Assembly (NCBI GenBank): GCA_031266385.1
Contig: JAISBC010000033.1
Span: forward strand, 1-26,340
Length of the DNA: 26,340 bases
Direction of reading: 5' to 3'
Origin: Holosporales bacterium
GTDB taxonomy: Bacteria > Pseudomonadota > Alphaproteobacteria > RUG11792
Shown one piece after another: positions 23,240 through 26,340 of this stretch. Each line of letters starts with the position of its first letter. Within the stretch, counting starts at the first letter, position 1. Position numbers and translations under genes: made by a program. Below the pieces are notes generated by a model. It was not told the DNA's origin and searched no databases. It saw nothing but the letters and a program-made list of their open reading frames with translations.

Positions 23240-25383
23240 TTTCCCTCCAAATGATTGATGCCATCCCAGTCGTCTGGTACGTTATCGATATATCGTTTGC
23301 AATTTTTTAGGATTGGCTCAACAGATCCTTGTACCCAAGGGAAAATCTTTAAAATGGCCTCGTAAAGCTCAATTGCCTCGGCAAAGCGTTTATCCTGATA
23401 TAGTCCGAAAGCATCCCGCGATTTAGCGCACAGATCGATTAATGAGTAGTATTTTTCTCCACCAACATCTCCCAGCGAGCATAATGGCTCGAAGACGGTG
23501 ATTCCCGTATTCCTCCCCTTTACGGCAATTTTATCTACTACTCGAAATAGGATCCTCCCCCTGGAGGCAGTCTCTATATCCTCTGAGGCCAGAATTTTAG
23601 TCCCGTAATACTTATTAGCTCCTTCCAACCGAGACGCTATATTCACGACATCTCCGATCGCCGTGAAATTCATCCTATCATGAGATCCAATATTTCCGAC
23701 GACGGCTGGCCCTGCGTGCAGACCAATTCTAGTTGGAAGTGGTGGTTTGCCCACGGCCCTCCACTTCTCCTGCAAGATATTTAGGATAGTTTGGCATCTC
23801 AGCCCGGCTATACAAGCATTCGTTATCTGATTGTCATCAGCATTTGGAGCCCCCCAGATGGCCATAATGGAATCTCCGATATATTTATCGATAACACCAT
23901 TACATTTCATAATTTCTTTTGTGAGTTCATCGAAGTATTCGGACAGATGAAGGATTAGATATTCTGCGGGTAGATTCTCAGCGATCGTCGAGAACTTTTC
24001 TATATCAGAAAATAGAATTGTGATATTCGAAGTTTTACCACCCAATTCTGGCGAGATTCCTTGAGCAACGAGCTTATTAACGAGGTCTCTTGGGGCGTAT
24101 TTGGTAAACGTCGTAACGTTCAGTTTCATGGAATTCATTGCATTCGATAAATGTTTGATTTCGAGGATGTTTGATTTTGGAGGCTCCGGATAATTCTCCA
24201 AATCCATTTCTCCAATTGCCTTAGCCGAATTACACAGCATGGTGATTGGTTTTGAGATCCTGCGAGATAAAACGAGAATAACGATCGTAGAAAACAAGAA
24301 AATCATCAAGAATAAAAACATCATTTCTCTTGTTATATTCTCGAAGAAAACTGTAAACTCGCTTTGAGGAGTAATCGTAAGAATTGAAAATGGTAATTTG
24401 CTGAGTTTCCCGGCAGAAACGACGTATTCCACGCCATTAACGCTGAAATTGACGTATCCCTTATCGGATCCAAAAATAGCTTTCGCTGCCCCGTCTATTA
24501 TGGGATCGGAGGAATCTGTTATTTTTGTCAGGGAAAGTTCATGGGAAGTTGCGTTATTCGAGATGAATTGTTCGTTTTCATTCGATGATACCAGGATTTC
24601 GTTTTTAGAATTAACGAGATATGTCCTTGAATTTTTACTTATCTGAATCGATTGCAAAATATCCTTGAAACTATCGAGGATGAAATCAACGCATAGAACC
24701 CCAACTATATTTGCGCTATCATCGTATCCGAGCGGAGTTGACAGAGTAATACCAACGCTATTCGTCGTTTTGAAAATATACGCATCACTCCAGATTTTTG
24801 TTTTACTGGTTTCGGTCTTGATATACCATTCTCTTTTCGTGAAGATATTTGAGGTGCTGGGGATTACTTCTGTATAAACTTCTCCGAATCCCTCATTGAG
24901 GTAATTCCATGTTTCAGTGAGATTTCCGGACTGTTGGTCTACATTAATTTTTCTGATTGCATATTCGGCGTGAGGTAGCGACCCATTTTTATTTTTTCCT
25001 TGTGGGCCCACACTCTGATCAGTCCTTCGTGCCTGGAGAACTTCTCCATTCTTTAGGGTCATATAAAAACTCAATATATGTGGAGTATTTTTTAGAGTTT
25101 CTAAAAATAATTTACTGAATCCATGGAATTTATCTTGTATACCCTGATCAAAATCATTCGCCAAGATTTCTAGGATGACTTCCATTTGGTTGAAGTGTGA
25201 ATCCAGGTATCCAACGGCAGTCCTCGTCGCCATCTTCGAGTAGTATTCTCTCTCAAAATCGAGAATCAATTCTTTATGAGCAGTGGATGAATAAATAATT
25301 TCGCAGGAGACGGTTATGCATATAAGCGCAGAAAAGGCGAATAAAATATCGGATCTTAATTTGCGTGTTTTAAAGAAATTCAT
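23236..25383 (-). CDS. Membrane class III adenylate/guanylate cyclase with double-CACHE-like sensor
   Basis: A 715-residue protein that converts ATP (or GTP) to a cyclic nucleotide in response to an external ligand. TM1 is at about 13-33, a large extracytoplasmic domain of dCACHE type at 40-345 (with REWYIKT and WSDAYIF segments typical of CACHE domains), TM2 at 353-373, a HAMP linker to about 425, and the cyclase domain at 440-630. Catalytic residues are visible: metal aspartates D460 (LFSDIEKFS) and D504 (KYIGDS), purine-binding K500 with T574 (NFTAIGD), and transition-state N581 and R585 (NIASRLE). The Thr in place of Asp is the class IIIb pattern, usually adenylate cyclase. The C-terminal helical tail with WDGI is common in these proteins. 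It overlaps its neighbours by 4 bp on both sides (ATGA, GTGA). Confidence 0.93.
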   Translation of the reverse strand: MNFFKTRKLRSDILFAFSALICITVSCEIIYSSTAHKELILDFEREYYSKMATRTAVGYLDSHFNQMEVILEILANDFDQGIQDKFHGFSKLFLETLKNTPHILSFYMTLKNGEVLQARRTDQSVGPQGKNKNGSLPHAEYAIRKINVDQQSGNLTETWNYLNEGFGEVYTEVIPSTSNIFTKREWYIKTETSKTKIWSDAYIFKTTNSVGITLSTPLGYDDSANIVGVLCVDFILDSFKDILQSIQISKNSRTYLVNSKNEILVSSNENEQFISNNATSHELSLTKITDSSDPIIDGAAKAIFGSDKGYVNFSVNGVEYVVSAGKLSKLPFSILTITPQSEFTVFFENITREMMFLFLMIFLFSTIVILVLSRRISKPITMLCNSAKAIGEMDLENYPEPPKSNILEIKHLSNAMNSMKLNVTTFTKYAPRDLVNKLVAQGISPELGGKTSNITILFSDIEKFSTIAENLPAEYLILHLSEYFDELTKEIMKCNGVIDKYIGDSIMAIWGAPNADDNQITNACIAGLRCQTILNILQEKWRAVGKPPLPTRIGLHAGPAVVGNIGSHDRMNFTAIGDVVNIASRLEGANKYYGTKILASEDIETASRGRILFRVVDKIAVKGRNTGITVFEPLCSLGDVGGEKYYSLIDLCAKSRDAFGLYQDKRFAEAIELYEAILKIFPWVQGSVEPILKNCKRYIDNVPDDWDGINHLEGK

Positions 25384-26297
25384 AAAACGTGATCTCCATA
25401 CTTTTTGAGGATGCTATCTGCGGTTGGCTTGGTATATCCGTTCATGATGAATGTATTCAGCCACTCCAGTAGGGATATATTGTCTAGATTGACTATGGCC
25501 GATATTCGATCTGGCTCATTTGTTAGGATTATCGGAACGAATTTGAAGAGCAGGGATGGATTTTTATAGATCAGCAATTTAATTCTAAATTCATCCAGAA
25601 TTGTTGCCGAAATTTTCCCTGAGGAGCAATCCTCGACGACTTCCCGATCCCAGTCATCTTCCGTCCTCAGATTTGCGGCTGGGAATAATTTGCTGACCAG
25701 CCCCTGGTAATTGGTATTGGTCTCGACTCCGATGGTTATACTTTTATCGTTCAGAATTGACGATAGATTAGAGTCTTCTGCGTCGTCCAACAGCCTTCTA
25801 TCGACGAGTAAAGTCTGCCCCATTTCATGGATATACGGGATACTGAATTGAACCTTACGGCTCCTCTCCATCGTGTAAGATAAGTTGGAGATCCCGATAT
25901 CGCCCTCTCCATTTTCTATCGCATCGACTACGGAATCGTATGAGCTGTAATGGGCCAGAAAGACTAGCCTCCGAACTCCCATGGCCTTGGCCATCGATTC
26001 TGCGAATGCAATATCGGCTTTTTGAAACATATCATCCGCATCTAAAGAAATTTCATTTTGATTCCGGGATAGAATTGGGCCCTTGATGCAGACTATTAGC
26101 ACTCCGCTTTTTAAGATATCCAGCAGAGAACGAGGCTTCCCGTTTCCTTTCGGCGTCGCATCTTTGTTCACCTTGAACTCTACGGTGAGGGAATTTTCCC
26201 TGACCGCAGATGAACAACCACTAGAATATATGTGTAGAAGCATCGCCACGTAGAATAGTGATCTTAGAGCGTTAGCGATATTTCTTACGAAAAACAT
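25380..26297 (-). CDS. Extracellular solute-binding protein, family 3
   Basis: A periplasmic binding protein of about 305 residues of the kind that captures polar amino acids for ABC transporters. Typical segments are SLLDILKSGVLIVCIKG near the N-terminus of the mature part, DADDMFQKADIAFAESMAKAMG, and GDIGISNLSYTMERSRKVQFSIPY, the central family-3 signature. I prefer ATG 26297 (MFFVRNIANALRSLFYVAMLL), which gives a normal signal peptide; a Cys in SSGCSS may be a lipidation site with a poor lipobox. The frame stays open to the window edge, so an upstream start cannot be excluded. No ABC permease or ATPase is beside it. Instead it is coupled to a cyclase and a symporter, suggesting a sensory role. 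Confidence 0.88.
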   Translation of the reverse strand: MFFVRNIANALRSLFYVAMLLHIYSSGCSSAVRENSLTVEFKVNKDATPKGNGKPRSLLDILKSGVLIVCIKGPILSRNQNEISLDADDMFQKADIAFAESMAKAMGVRRLVFLAHYSSYDSVVDAIENGEGDIGISNLSYTMERSRKVQFSIPYIHEMGQTLLVDRRLLDDAEDSNLSSILNDKSITIGVETNTNYQGLVSKLFPAANLRTEDDWDREVVEDCSSGKISATILDEFRIKLLIYKNPSLLFKFVPIILTNEPDRISAIVNLDNISLLEWLNTFIMNGYTKPTADSILKKYGDHVL

Positions 26298-26340
26298 GCT
26301 GTTTGCCAAAAACAATACTTGTTGCAGGGTGCTATCTGCG

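Overview
The window reads as chromosome from a moderately AT-rich alphaproteobacterium, most likely an intracellular or protist-associated one of the Holosporales/Rickettsiales type. Core genes carry alphaproteobacterial features: an S4 starting with an RRLGxNLWGRPKSP-type motif, FtsZ ending in a D-I-P-A-x-x-R-R tail, and TopA with a single zinc ribbon plus an alphaproteobacterial-style C-terminus. The lineage is inferred from sequence style, not from a database search. The unusual trait is that housekeeping genes alternate with long, lineage-specific genes for exported proteins. These carry leucine-rich repeats, a protein-kinase domain, a permuted papain-like domain, RG-rich repeats or charged tandem repeats, as expected of host-interaction proteins.

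Layout. 1-815: possible 3' end of a gene cut by the window edge, a tRNA-Thr(GGU) with an odd T-loop, and a weak small ORF. 816-2041: rpsD followed closely by a LolA-like gene. 2042-4085: an AT-rich regulatory region and an exported LRR/RG-repeat protein. 4246-6240 (minus): an exported Ser/Thr-type protein kinase. 6461-8762 (minus): ruvC, a short NuoA-like membrane protein translationally coupled to ftsZ, and ftsZ. 8930-9871: an exported, permuted NlpC/P60 (YiiX-like) candidate hydrolase. 9955-12291 (minus) topA and 12451-13995 (plus) murJ. 14153-17070 (minus): a repeat-rich exported protein with a 13-bp homopolymer inside the reading frame, and a small exported protein. 17352-20712 (minus): a DacA-type D,D-carboxypeptidase and a 699-residue exported protein of unknown function. 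20871-26297 (minus): four genes joined by 4-bp start/stop overlaps encoding a family-3 solute-binding protein, a membrane class III adenylate/guanylate cyclase with a large extracytoplasmic sensor, a divergent dicarboxylate/amino-acid:cation symporter and a DUF1015 protein. It looks like a nutrient-sensing and second-messenger unit.

The strongest candidate for something undescribed is a shared regulatory signature. Three exported-protein genes (starts 2523, 8930 and 20712) are preceded by TTAA elements repeated at exactly 11-bp intervals. In two of them the downstream TTAA fills the -35 position, 17 bp from a good -10 box. This is the arrangement of OmpR/PhoB/PmrA-type activator boxes, and Legionella effector genes are controlled by PmrA through a similar direct repeat. 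Together with the putative C13 contingency tract and the tandem-repeat expansions, this suggests a regulated and possibly phase-variable set of exported proteins. No secretion-system genes lie in the window, so the export route beyond the Sec pathway is unknown.
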